Shown here piece by piece: positions 11,909 to 24,700 of a stretch of 64,000 nt of DNA. Where the stretch lies: contig OY992835.1 of assembly GCA_963921425.1 (NCBI GenBank), positions 18,662,001 to 18,726,000 of the forward strand, given 5' to 3'. The notes beneath the pieces were generated by a model that worked only from the letters and a program-made list of their open reading frames with translations, did not search any database and was not told where the DNA came from. Made by a program: the position numbers and the translations under genes. The DNA is from Dryas octopetala (taxonomy: Eukaryota; Streptophyta; Magnoliopsida; Rosales; Rosaceae). Position 1 is the stretch's first letter; every line of letters begins with the position of its first letter.

Positions 11909-13836
11909 TTAATTAACTGCATATTTCTTTTTTATCTTAGCTTGTTAATTTTGTTAATCCTTCTCCTAAATTTTTAGGCAGAAAAGATAATGTTGTACGT
12001 ACATTTTGGTTCAGAATCACTACTGCTAGACCAACATAGTTTTGTTCTCAGGATTTACTTCTTCGATCTACTTGGATTGATTTGGGTTTGACATAATTCA
12101 GTTTTTGTTTCATGATATAATTTCATGTGTACGTAATAAGGGTTTATCTTGCTTTAATCACTTTCTTCTTTGTCATTAATTAAGTTTTGTTTTTGATAGA
12201 AGCGCGCCATTAATAAAATAATAGGCATGTAACTAAGAACCTGCTTAAGAGTTCTTTTAAAGAGCCAAAAGAGTTTTTGATAGTGTTCCCAAAAGAAAAA
12301 AAAAAAATCAGATGACAAATAAAATAAATTCAGATATACTGCAAGAAATGGACGTACCAGTAGTGGGCAGAGGCCCATGACCCTTCATGGTTAAATGTTT
12401 CCTTTTTTATTTATTATTATTTTGGAATAGAAGAGTAAGATTTTTGTTGGATACGTGATCAGAATTGGAGTTGCATGTGAGTTTTAATAGCAGAAGCTTG
12501 AGATTTCAGTGCCATCAGTACTTGCTGGCAGAAGATGAAGGATAACCAATTATAAATGTCTGCAAAATGAATAAATTATTATAATAACATATATATTTTT
12601 ATATACAATTTAACAAAAGCTACTTGCATTTCCCACAAGCAAAGCCCTATATTGGAAGATGCTGCTGGGAAATTTTTGAAGTGTGCAAACCCCATGTGTC
12701 ATGTAGTACACGTCTTCTCATCAGTTCTCTACTAGCTAGGCTTATTAGCAAGCCCACTCAGATATAATTTGATTCCAATCTTAAAGTACATGATGAGTAC
12801 TACTGGCACTGGCTATTACACCCAGAACAATATAAATTAGAAAATTCATGGTGTACCCAAATTGAGTGGTAAATCATTTCAAGATAGTTCATTCGATCAG
12901 TGTTCTATAACGTACTGTTCGCTTGTGGTTTAGCTTTTGATAAATTCAATTTGAAGAACCACCAATCTAGTACTTCAGGGAAATGTTGCAGTGCTACTGC
13001 TGCCCGTAATGGACAAAAATTATGCACTTAGATTTGTGTGATTGTTGCATGAAATTAAACAGCACTCTTGATTTTGCTGGGTTTCTGAGGGAAAGAGATT
13101 TTTAATATCTCTGTTATGCATGGTGTCTGGGAATTAAATGATTGAAAATGGGCATCTTTGTTCTTGCTGGACAACCATTTGATTTTTTGTTGATGACAAA
13201 ATATATATAGTTTCTTCATATATGTATTGGAAAATGGCCATCTATTCCAGCTCTTAGTCTTGGTCATTTTCCAAAAGTCCCAGGGAAATGTGGCTTCTTT
13301 TAAAAGAGTTGAAATGTTTCAATGGAACTCAGCAACTCATATTACAGTGAATTACATTCAAAAGCAGTTGACAGCATATATGACCACCATTTCTGTCCTG
13401 ATGTTCTTTGAAAATTCCTCATTTTTCAGGTACCACACTGCTTTTATTCTCTGCCCTGTTTTGGCTTGGAGTTATTTAGAGATGTTTAATTTCTTCCTGA
13501 TCTCATTAGTCATTCATATACATGTATATGATGAAAACAGTAAGAAATATTAAAATGGCATTCATTTGTTCAATGATGGAAACTTCATGTCCTTTGCACC
13601 AAAATGGTGGTATGGTTACAACATAACTTGGATCTTAACAAATGGTATCCAAATATGAGTAACGAATTCCCTGCAGAACAAGAAATCTAGCACCTTTATT
13701 ATTATTTCAACTCTAAATCTTCCTCTAATCACACTCTGCTCTCTTTCCATTACATTACCATCACAAAATAAAGCAAAAGAAAGAAAAAAGAAGAAAAAGA
13801 TAGTGATCAAGAACAGATCCAATCAAGAATATATGA
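11909..13836. other. Intergenic between two convergent SAUR genes, nothing recognised
   Basis: AT-rich DNA with 3' UTRs at both ends. A 108-codon open frame at 13227-13553 shows no family resemblance. Confidence 0.45.
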
Positions 13837-14409
13837 TCATCTACACAGTTGGGGATGATGAGAAGGTGTAAGCTCACAATCTGATGGAGATGAGCAACAA
13901 CCCATCATGTCTTTCTCTGCAACATTGAATCCAAACTGATCATATTGATTATTATGCTGCAAGAAAAACACCTCCCTTTTCTCTTCAACCACCTTCAAGA
14001 TCTTCTCAAACACACACACTTCACATGGAATCTTGAGCACACCCGCCTGCTGAAACCCGAACTCCTCTTCGGCTTCCTGGAGCAGAATCCGGAATGCCTG
14101 GTGACCCAAGTACTCTGTTGGGATGATAAACCTCTTCAGCTCCTTCCCAACACAAATGGCAAGAAACCCTTTCGGCACGACATCGTTTTGAGCCCCTGAA
14201 ACATCTGAGAAGGACAGTGTTCTCTTCAGAAACTTAATGCTTCTGCTGCTGGAAGTAGTAGTAGCAGTAGTAGTAGTACTGTTGGTTGTTATGGTTGGTG
14301 AATTGGTGGTGGTGTTGTTTTTTGAGGCATTTGCTAGCTTTTTCCACTTCTTTAGGATCTGTTGGAGCCTAACAATCTCTCTGATCTTGTTAGACTTCTT
14401 TGAATCCAT
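13837..14409 (-). CDS. SAUR-like auxin-responsive protein with long N-terminus, 190 aa
   Basis: Intronless gene. The N-terminus KKSNKIREIVRLQQILKKWK is followed by a Thr/Asn-rich low-complexity stretch (about residues 30-55) and SIKFLKRTLSFSD. The SAUR core runs from about 76 to 150: VVPKGFLAICVGKELKRFII, YLGHQAFRILLQEAEEEFGF and GVLKIPCEVCVFEKIL. The tail CCSSPSDCELTPSHHP resembles a subgroup of Arabidopsis SAURs (At5g10990-like) as I remember it. It converges on the SAUR at 11489. The Thr codon run (ACT/ACC/ACA repeats at about 14240-14300) looks prone to length change. Confidence 0.92.
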   Translation of the reverse strand: MDSKKSNKIREIVRLQQILKKWKKLANASKNNTTTNSPTITTNSTTTTATTTSSSRSIKFLKRTLSFSDVSGAQNDVVPKGFLAICVGKELKRFIIPTEYLGHQAFRILLQEAEEEFGFQQAGVLKIPCEVCVFEKILKVVEEKREVFFLQHNNQYDQFGFNVAEKDMMGCCSSPSDCELTPSHHPQLCR

Positions 14410-14771
14410 GAAGAAGTAGAAAATGGGCTAAGCTAGCTAGTAGCTGCTAACAGATTTTGATTTGGGTTCTCTGTGTTTTTTTGGTGCAAACTCTCAAGCA
14501 GGTGGCAGAGATTTAAAGAAGTTGGGGGAGGCTTGGAGGAGTGAATTGCTTGGAATATTTTAATGAATTTCTGTGTAATATTTTATTTTGTCTTGATCAT
14601 TAAATTTCGGGTACGTCGGTTGCAGCTGGTGATGCAACTGCCTCAAGAATCAAAACCCATCAAGGTCTTTTGTGTTTAATCCCTAGGCACCTCTGCTAGT
14701 GGCTGGCTTTCCTGATTTCTGAAGCCTGCCTATATATCTTGGTTTTTGCATTTCTTTTATTGCTTTATTTA

Positions 14772-14841
14772 CTCTCTCTCTCTCTCTCTTTCTTTCACAC
14801 GCACAAACACACACACACACACACTCTCTCTTTCTCACACT
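14772..14841. repeat. CT and CA microsatellites upstream of a SAUR gene
   Basis: (CT)n at 14772-14790, then CA-rich repeats at 14806-14824, then a second CT run, about 360 bp upstream of the minus-strand SAUR start. On the transcribed strand this is GA/GT-rich. Confidence 0.85.
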
Positions 14842-17835
14842 CTACACCCCATTATTCCTTCGGGCTAAAATAAGTTGTTCTTAACTATAATATCACTCTA
14901 ATATCACTAAGTTGATGAGCTATACCTTAAGGGATTCTCCCATTCACAATCTAATTCAAACATGATTTTGTACTGAAATCTTTTACAAATAAATAACACG
15001 CTTTTTGTATAAAATTGACATAAAGAATTCTTGTATAAGATTCTATTCAAACCAAATGTGAATGACCCGAGTTTGGATACGAGAATCACCCCCAACTTAA
15101 TTAAGGGTCTAACTTTTTGCTTTGAACAAAAGATATTATTTGAAGGGAAAAAATGAAAGTCTATCTATGCTCTAAGCCTCCAAAACAATCACAAACCATG
15201 AATTTGAAATGACATATTTTATGTTACAAAGATGCTATAACGTACCCAAGTTCATCCGGCCAACTTCTCTTAATTAGAAGATTAGATTTTCTGAATTAAT
15301 AATATTAGGCGCCGCTCACCAAATTTACTTATATATTTTTTGTTTGATTTGGGAAGAAGGGAGACCGAACTTAGGTGTAGAGTGGGCAATTTTATAGTTC
15401 TTCCAATTGGGCTATCCAACAACTACCGCCAAATTTACTTACCAAATATATTAATTAAATAATGAATCAGTACAAGTTCTTACAAATTAATGAGGTCCAA
15501 AGTAACATATTTACATAAAAGAAAAACTGTAATGGACGAATTTGATAACCCTAACAATACTCTTTCCTTCTCATTATTGTTGAGTTACTTTTACCTTTGA
15601 CTATGCTCATGTTTGGATGTCAGAAAACTTTGGGAAGATAGTGTTTTTCTATTACAATTGGGTTTATGAGGCATCTGCCTTTAACAGTCAAAATCCACAA
15701 GGCATCCAATACAGAGTGCTCAGAAAAATTATTAACTCTCCAAGCTTTCTGTCTTGATATCCGTACTTGATGTCTATTAATTAGTGTTATTATTAATTGA
15801 ATTGAGTATTTTATATATTAGGGTTTGAGATGCTTAGAAGATCGTGGAAGATTGCACCCAAGAAATTCCATGTGAAACCCCCTTATTCTAATCAAGAAAA
15901 TAAAAGAGAAATAATCCAATAAAATAATCAGCCCACAAGTCGACACCTCATCAAGTACATCTAAGAGAGAACATATATGGAAGTCCTTTTCATTCTACCA
16001 TATGATCATTAATTGTATATATTCTTTTTTATAATCGTTTGACTAAGCACTCAATTAATTAAAGAGATAATTAGATGTGGTATATATGTTGATGGAGATA
16101 CAAGTAATTCACTTTCTGTCATATTTTAAGATGGGAAATAGTTAATTATGCGCGCAATATCCCGTTACATTTGATTTATTTGTTTTTTACTCTTTTGGAC
16201 ACATGACAAGTTCAATCTACCACTTATTCGTTTTACTTCTAACACTACTTTGAGTTTTGAACTGATGCATTAATTGGTCGATCAATTTGTTAACTAGCTA
16301 ATTATAATTATTATTTTCAAAATTTGCTCAAAACTCTTTAAGAGTGTTATTTACCTAAAAGATAAACTTTAAGCACTTGTACGTGTATTTAAGAGTTAAA
16401 TAAGTCAATAAAGTATTAATTTTAACACTTATAAATTCAATCTAACCATAAATATTATTCATCGTGTCTAATGAATGATATGGACTAAGTCAACTATATA
16501 ACATATCCAACTGTTTTCCTATAATATATAGATTATCAAGATCAAATGTTGACAAATGGTGCTTCTTCATAGCCAATTTAGAATGGATCCCAAATCATTA
16601 AGGAAGGTGCAACATATTGGGAAAGGAACTGTTGGTAACGCAACCAACATGATAAAATAGGAAGTAATAATGGCCAATTGGGCATACTAATTATTTGGTC
16701 AAAGGTCAAAAGAAATGGACAAATCGTACAATTAGATGTAAAGGGTTCTTAAATTGGGCTCAGGTTTTGGTTATTATCTAAATATTGGGATAGGTGTCCT
16801 TCATTATCTTAAGCATTGGATGATTGCAAAGCACATGCATGAAGGGTCCGAACTTTAATTAATTGGGTTAATTATTAAGTATGGGTTTTTTCTGAGAGGT
16901 TTTGCCTAATTTAACTTTTCTTAATTTGTTTCTTATGGTCACATGAGCCCCCTTGATGGAATATGGACATTAACTAAACAAAGAAATTAATCAAGTAAAT
17001 AAATAAATACAAAATCCTTGTGTGCATATATGTGTATGAAAACAGGTCACACGTATCTAGTTATAGTCCCTCAGTTCGGATTCTCTACTTGCACTGCGTT
17101 CAATTATTACCAACGTACATTACGTTGTTTCAAGTCACATAAATTATAAATACAGATTCCTGTATAGACTGAAATTCCAAGAGCTTTTTAGACAATGTTA
17201 TTGTTAGTTTTTCCAGGGTTTTGCTATCAAAATTAGCAATTAACATTGCAGCCGTACTTAGTGATGGTAATTAATTTGAAGAGGATAGTAGGTGTTATAC
17301 CAACAATGATCCACGTAGTGCTTGTTGGATTGTTTATTCGGAAAAAAAAAGAAAATTTTCTGAATTGCTGAAAAGATTATGTATTTTTTAAAGCTTTGGG
17401 GTCAGAAATTAAGAACACTACATTGAGATCTAAAATAATTAAAGTTAATATGTATGGAAAAACTTGACAACATGTATTAGGAGGGTATAGGATCAATATT
17501 TGATCATGAATTGATCACCTAAGCTAATCATTTCTAACAAACAACAAACATGAGGATCTTCTTGTTATTACATGTGATGATATATATCTACCACTCATGT
17601 ATGTACCTAGTTAGAAAAGAGGACATATCTTCATCCTTCTTTGTGTTTTAGGCTTTTAGCAGTCCTTAAACTTTCAAGTTGAATATCTCTCAAAAGAAAA
17701 AAAAAATATTAATTTGAATAGAGTACTAATTAATGCTACATATATGGGATATAGATATAGAGATAGAGAACCCACTTATCTACTAGATGTGTAGTCTCTT
17801 GTATTCCATCATACTGCATGTTTATGTATGAACAG
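14842..17835. other. Intergenic, no gene recognised
   Basis: Three kilobases of AT-rich DNA. A segment at about 15350-15430 (GACCGAACTTAGGTG ... TTCCAATTGGGCTATC) has the look of a common plant dispersed repeat, but I cannot define its ends. Confidence 0.45.
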
Positions 17836-18243
17836 GCCCTTCCATTAGGGATTTTTTAAATAAACTTATTTAAGAGATCTCTAGTGAAGTCAACTTTACA
17901 TTGAATTTTGATGATCGAAATCGTCTTTTTTTTTTTTTTTTGTCTCCATTAAAGGATCGTTTTTGCAAAAAATTAGATTAATTAGAAATCATTTTACCGT
18001 TGATTAAATACTCACAATTTAAAGTATATATCAAAAATATTTTGTTCGTCTATTTTTTTTATTTTTTATCAAAGGTTGATGGCTTAATAGTTTCTATTTG
18101 TCTAATTTTTTGCAAAGATGTTCTTTGAATATAGACCTAAAAAATAGACAATTATGATCGTTGAAATATTATATGGAATGAGACTCATAAGAGATCCCTT
18201 AAATAAAATTATTTGAGAGATCCTTCAATTAATGAAACGGACA
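17836..18243. mobile_element. Foldback MITE, about 410 bp
   Basis: The left end (CATTAGGGATTTTTTAAATAA, then TTATTTAAGAGATCTCT) pairs with the right end, whose reverse complement reads CATTAATTGAAGGATCTCTC, then TTATTTAAGGGATCTCT. A second inner pair, GTTTTTGCAAAAAATTAGA near 17960 and its complement near 18100, shows that the whole unit is one imperfect palindrome centred near 18040. It has no coding capacity. The target duplication is not clear. Confidence 0.6.
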
Positions 18244-18640
18244 TGTATTATGTAAGACGCTTATTTTAGAGCACATATACAGATATATATCAGCTGATGT
18301 TGATCACTACAATAATTACATCGCAATAATATTATATCGATGTTCTAATTTTTTTTGCACCAAATTGATATTACATTTCTAATAAAAGTGACATCCACTT
18401 ACATAGTGATCGAGTTCTACCCCTGTTAAAAATGCAGTACAAATAATTTTGTCGATGCATATTTAATTTCTCTGGAGTGCAATGTGTGAGAATGATCGCA
18501 TGCAGTAATGCATGTACACATATATGCAAATATGGGCCAAAAGAGATGCATCACTCCTAGTACTGAAGAAAGGAGATAGAAGGATCGTAGATCGATGTGG
18601 GCAGAGTCGATCTCTTTTCTCATTGCTTTCAAATGAGGCA

Positions 18641-18642
<2 letters not shown>

Positions 18643-18722
<80 letters not shown>
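18643..18722. repeat. (AG)40 microsatellite
   Basis: Eighty bases of pure AG dinucleotide. Open frames through it (RERERE or LSLSLS) are repeat artefacts. Confidence 0.97.
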
Positions 18723-18725
<3 letters not shown>

Positions 18726-21715
18726 ATGATGATTGATCAGTGTTGCAGGGTTGCATATATGGAATAAAGAAACCAAGTGAGCTGAACGCGGTCACTCCAT
18801 CATCAAATGTGAACTAAATAACAAAACTGATCTGATCATGCATGCATGACTGATGACTCTGACTCACTCAATTTTACATGTTATTATATGCGTGACTTAT
18901 AAATTCCCAAATAAAATGCTAGCAGATCCCTATATATGGGGCCCTTCCAATCATATATTGTAGCACCGGCCTATAATATAGATTATATGTATTTTCCAAT
19001 CATTAATTTAGCATATCTTTATGGGTCCTTACCCAAACCCAATCATGCCTTTTTCATGATAAAAGGAAAATTACAAATGCTAAAGTACACATTAAAAGTC
19101 CCCATTATAATTGGTATGGACTCTGACAAAAATTATTGGAAAACTTATTATATATGCATGCATGGTGCCTAGCTATATAGCATTCATCTCGTAATTAACA
19201 TTCATGTACGTATCTCACTCTTGTGGTGAGTCTCATATAAGTGTTGACGTGCTGTGAGCGAGAGATTATGTACACTTGAAATTACAAATGTTATTCAAAT
19301 TAACATGATATATAATGCATGACTTTGATTGAAGGTTTGAAAATATGGTAAACGTCTGAATAAGTATTACCCATATACAAATAATATACACATCCGGCCA
19401 GCAGATGCTGGAGCTTCGACAAAGAGAGTGCTAACAATTCACCATGTGAAAACCATTTCTTGATGTACAATAATTTAGCTTGAGAGAGAGGCTAGGCCAC
19501 ATAAAATAGAATAGAATAGATTTCTACATCTGAACGTTAAAGGGAATTCATCACATCACATGTCCAAGAATAGTTGACGACGACTCTCTGATTACCCAAT
19601 TACTTGAAAGCATGTGCATGTCACATGATTAATCCTGTGGTGGGTGAGATTGCTTCCGCAATAAGATTACACATACCCAAAGAAACTGTGAAGCATATGC
19701 ATCGATTACTGAAGCCATCACGTACACACCCAATATTGGACCCAAATGTGGACAATAATGGTGAGAGGAAACAAAAAAAAAAAAGTGCATGTATGTATGA
19801 CAATCACTTTCAACAATTTTTCTTTAAGACACTACTTTCTATGTAAATTGGCATGGATATATGAATCAATTATATATATACAAGCAGTTGAACAATCTAC
19901 AAGTGTGAATGTGTGATTCTCTGAATATATCACAAGTTCACAACCACTATATATATTAATCATTTTGTATGATTACTGTTTTAGAGTTTCAAGAAAACAC
20001 AATAAGATCAATTTGGTTGACCATACTGTACATATACCCATATTACCATATATATATATATATATAGATGCATGTATTTGGTCGGTATCAGGATTTTCCT
20101 AGCTTCTTGCAATAGTTGCTTCCATATTTGGCTTAAGGATTAATAACTTTTCACTTTCTTCATAGCTTAAGGTTTACAAATGTGATGCTTCTTTTGGTAA
20201 ATTTCAACTTTTTATGTTATAAAGTTATAAACACTTGGCTCTCCCTAAAATTGAAGAGTCTTTATGCTATCCAAGAACTCTCATTATCTTAGTTGCATGC
20301 AATTATCATTGCATGGTTGTTGCATGGAAGATATGCCAAGTGATCAAGGCAATGATTAGGGTCTGATTTATTTCCCAATGCAATTAGTCATCTTAAAATT
20401 TGACCAAATATTATATATGAGAAAATCTTATATATATGGTTGTTCCTACCACATGACAGTGGCAAGTACCACTCAACACTACCATTGAAGTTGTGGCTCT
20501 AATATTTAGGTGTCATGTTCAGGTTGGCTAAAAATAGTATTTGATGGACTTTTTGTGCGTAACATGACCGAGATGTGAAAAACAAAACAAGCATGGAAAA
20601 AAGATGTTGCCCCTCAAAAAAAAAAGCATGGAAAGATGATAATGATAGAGATTTAAGCCTTTAAGATCAACTTTCAGATGGTGATAGTGGTGCTTACATT
20701 ATCATGATCCAAACGATGAGCTATCCTATGATGCATAGAATGTAATTTAGAATCATATATTGTCATTGAAAAGCTGGTAGAGTGATGTGGATGGCAATAT
20801 ATAACTTCGGGTTGGCAAAACAAAGACAGCACAGGAGTTGGTTGGAGGAATTGATTGGAGAACTAAAGCACGGCTAAGAATGGTGCCACCTCAGATGCCT
20901 GGTAGTGGTAGATAATACAGAGATATGAGCATGAACACTTGGCATTCTGCAGAAAAGCATGCGAGAAATCATGCATGTATAATATACTAAATGCAAATGA
21001 GATTGAGATTCAGTGGTTGATTGTAAAATGTTTTCTTTGACATGTTTTCTCTCCTTTTCTTTCTATTATTTTTTTCGTTTATTGAAAAAACAATGGCAAT
21101 ACAATACAAACATTGAATGAGGATTGAACCATCATCTCATCATTTCTCATTTTAAAATGGAAGGAGGTGCTACCACACAAGAAGGCATTGATTTTGTTCA
21201 TGCGACTCATTAGTGTTAAGCACCCACAATACAAAATCATATGCATCTACTCGAAATTACATGAGGTCTAACCAAACAATAAAAGAAATTAGCTGAGTTT
21301 GAACCTTGCCTTCGTTGCCTTCATTAAGAATGAAGGTTGATTGATGGGATGGGAGATTTTAAATTAACAAAAGCAGAATTACAAGTATTTACATCAACTG
21401 ATATATACACATGATCTAAGTCTAGCGTTGTGCTTGCACCGATCAAAATACTAATTTACAATGGTATACGAACGCATTACTAAAAAATTCAAATGATGCT
21501 CATTCACATCCAAACCCATCTCCTGATCTTGTAACTGCAAAGGGGGTGCAACCAAGTACCTTAACTGTATGCAACTAGTCAGTTGTATATTCTCCATTGC
21601 AGTCTGCAACAGAAAACATAATGCAACCGCCGGTAAAATATATGTATTCATAGATCACTTTTCTGCACACCAATTTTCCCATGCAAGAAACAGACAATGC
21701 ATCAAAACAGACAAG
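18723..21715. other. Intergenic, no gene recognised
   Basis: AT-rich sequence downstream of the SEN1-like gene's stop codon. It includes the gene's 3' UTR at its right edge and a (TA)n run near 20050-20065. Confidence 0.45.
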
Positions 21716-24700
21716 CTAATCTTTTCTTGTCTTGGGTGGTCTTATGCCACCAATTGCAGTTGAGGAAACGGATATAGGTCTTTTGGCAGGAACAGGTTTT
21801 ATTGATGTTTCAGACTTCTTTGAATTCTTTGAAGGAATCAGAGATGAGCAAAGAATAGCATCAACAGCTTCGCGCTGTTTTTTCCTTTTTTCCATCAAAT
21901 CTTGAGAAGTGCCAACTTGATTTGAAGCTCTACCTCCATCATTTGCATCCTTAATTTGATTTGAGGGGGCTGAAACTTCATTTGCCTGGCTTCTAACACC
22001 CTCGGAAGATCTCTTAGCTCTTTTCGACTCTCGCGATTTCATAGGTCTTAGACCATCATCTGTTCTTTGTTCATAGTTATCAGCATTTCTGTCTAAATTT
22101 TCAAATTTAGTTTTTCTCTTGCCAATATGAGTATTCTCCACGTTAATTTTCTTTTTTCTGCTCTCTTTATCTTTACTTTCACCATCTGTAACATGTTTCC
22201 CTGACATTGCTGACATGACATCCTTGGATATTTTGTTGTGGCCATCTGGAACGACTACAGGTGAAAGGCCCTCCGCCACTGGTAAGCCAGGTTCATCTCT
22301 GGCGCTTACTTTATTAATTCTGATATCTTCTTTAGTTGCTGAAACATCTTTTTCACCTAGTCTTCTTTTACTCTGACCAGCATGACCCTTGTGTTTAGGT
22401 TTTCTTTCAAGTGCTTCCATTGCTCTCCGATCATTTTTTTTCACATGCTGACTAGCGTCTTCAATCTTTTGATCACGTTGTGACGCTATTGAATGATTAA
22501 CAGAATTTCCTGCAACAGAATTTTTCTGAAAAGCTGTTTTAAACATGTCCTTGTATGGCATTTTAGCTGTTATAACCAAATTTCTCTTTTTCGCATCTTT
22601 TACAAGAGCAGCCCAGTTTTGGTTTGTTTGCAGAGTCCTTGCATTACCAAAAATCCAAAGTGAGAGTTTAGCCCTCGTCAATGCAACATTCATCCGTCTT
22701 ACATCAGCAACAAATCCAATACTGCTGGAATTGCTTCCAGGTTCAGCAGAGCTTGGCTCTGCTGCTCTAACAGTGGAAAGTATCAGTATATCAACCTCCC
22801 GACCTTGGAAACCATCAACAGTATTAAGTTCCATATCATTTATGATAGAAGATCCAAATGCACTAGAAAAACGAGAACGCAATAGCGAGAGTTGACACTT
22901 ATATGGAGTTATGATGCCAATTCTTCCACCAAGAAATTCAGAAGGGTACCTAAGAAACATATCCACAATATAATATAAAAACAATCAACAAAAAATCAAA
23001 AACTAATATTGAAGAAAAAGGAGTCTGGGTACCTAGGCAACATATCCAGTGTATAATATTTAAAGCAATCCACGAAATCAATGACTTAATTTTGAAGAAA
23101 AAGGAGACTTTTTACCTCTTTTTGAAAAACCTAAGTAATTCAACTGCAGCATCAGCTTCATGCTCATTATAAAGGGACATGGCACTAGAATTCTTACCAC
23201 GAAGCTCCCGGCCATCAATAACATCATAAAAAACATAAGGTCCAAGACCTCCAGTCTCATGAAATGGTGCTGATTTGCTAGACATATGATCCCCATTCAG
23301 CAACTTCTTCTCATAAAAGTGCAAAGAAGGAAACAGACATATTTCTGGATGCATCCTATACTGCCAACATTAAAAATGTGTAAGAAAATATCTTCCAATT
23401 CTAAACAAGAAAGAGTACACAGACATACCCCACCTCACCTTGTAAAAAGCAAAAGGTTCAAAAATAAGTAACATATTTATAACTAGCGAATTAAGCAGCA
23501 CTAAAAAAATAATTGTTAGATAGAGGCAATGGTTGTTCTCTGGGGTAAGAATCGTAAGATAGATGTGAATTTAATTGTTTAATCAGGCTACACATATTTG
23601 CAAAGATGACAAAAGGGGATGAAATTTGAAATCAAATGAAATTTCTATACCTCACGAAAGACTAGAATCAGTTGTCAAAAGTACATACATCAAAACCACT
23701 GAAAGTGATAGTACTGATTACAAATATTGATGTTCCATGTTTTTCATGCACATGATCATATATCCAGAACTAAGCAATAAAAGAATTGTAAGAATTCATT
23801 TGGAAAGAATAAGAAAGGTTCTCCATTCCTCAGGGTTCACTAAAATCACTATCTCCCTTTGAAATAAAAGAATGTCGATAGACGTAAAGCATTCTGACAA
23901 GGTTACAACAATCAAGTTAAAACCAACAAGTGCAAAGCAAATTCCATGTTAATATGGGATGCCAGTTGCTTTCTGAAATCTGATGCAATTATCAGACAAA
24001 CTCCCTAATACCCTCGATATTAAAACCCACCAAGCAACAACAAGTATACAATATAGCCAAAGTCCAATAACCAAACAATCCTATATATGGCACCTAACAC
24101 ATTTATTTATCATGTAAGATTATATTATAATGTGAATTTGGATAAGAAACACAATCTTTATTAATAAAAGTGGAATAAAATAAAAGTAGGATGGACAAGA
24201 AGCCAATCATAATACATACATTAGAATGGGAGAAAAAGGGGGGGGGGGGGGGGGGGGTGGTTGCAATTTTACTCTACCTGTTTGGTCAGCATAATAACTG
24301 GGTGCCCAGCCCTTTGTAAACGTTCAAACATGCTGCACTCATATAGAAATTTACTAGCAACATTTGAGAGAACTGTTGCAGGAAGCTGCTTTGGATCGCC
24401 AACCTTCAATATTCATTTCAAACTTCAGCACTACCTAACACAACAAAAGATAATTCATATGTAATCCAGGTAAGCACTCCTTACCATGATACATTTGGTT
24501 CCACTTGACTTTAAAAGCTGAAGAGGAATCAGAGTAGCAGGTTCCAGAGCCTGTCATAAGAAGCAAAGCTTAAAAGGCAGGAAAGAAAGAGTCCATAACC
24601 CGTATTAATAAGATTAAAAAACTTAACAGAGAAACTTTACTTGAGCAGCTTCATCAATAACAACAGCATCAAAAAGAGTATGTTCAGATGGACTGCCAAA

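Noticed and set aside
13227..13553. 108-codon open frame (+) between SAUR genes
   Set aside because: No family resemblance, hydrophobic low-information peptide, AT-rich context; probably chance.
15340..15430. tRNA-derived SINE or tRNA gene
   Set aside because: A GACCGAACTTAGGTG-like stretch hinted at a B-box, but no A-box, cloverleaf or tail could be shown.
18426..18795. Open frames of about 110 codons through the AG/CT repeat
   Set aside because: They are Leu-Ser or Arg-Glu runs created by the microsatellite.
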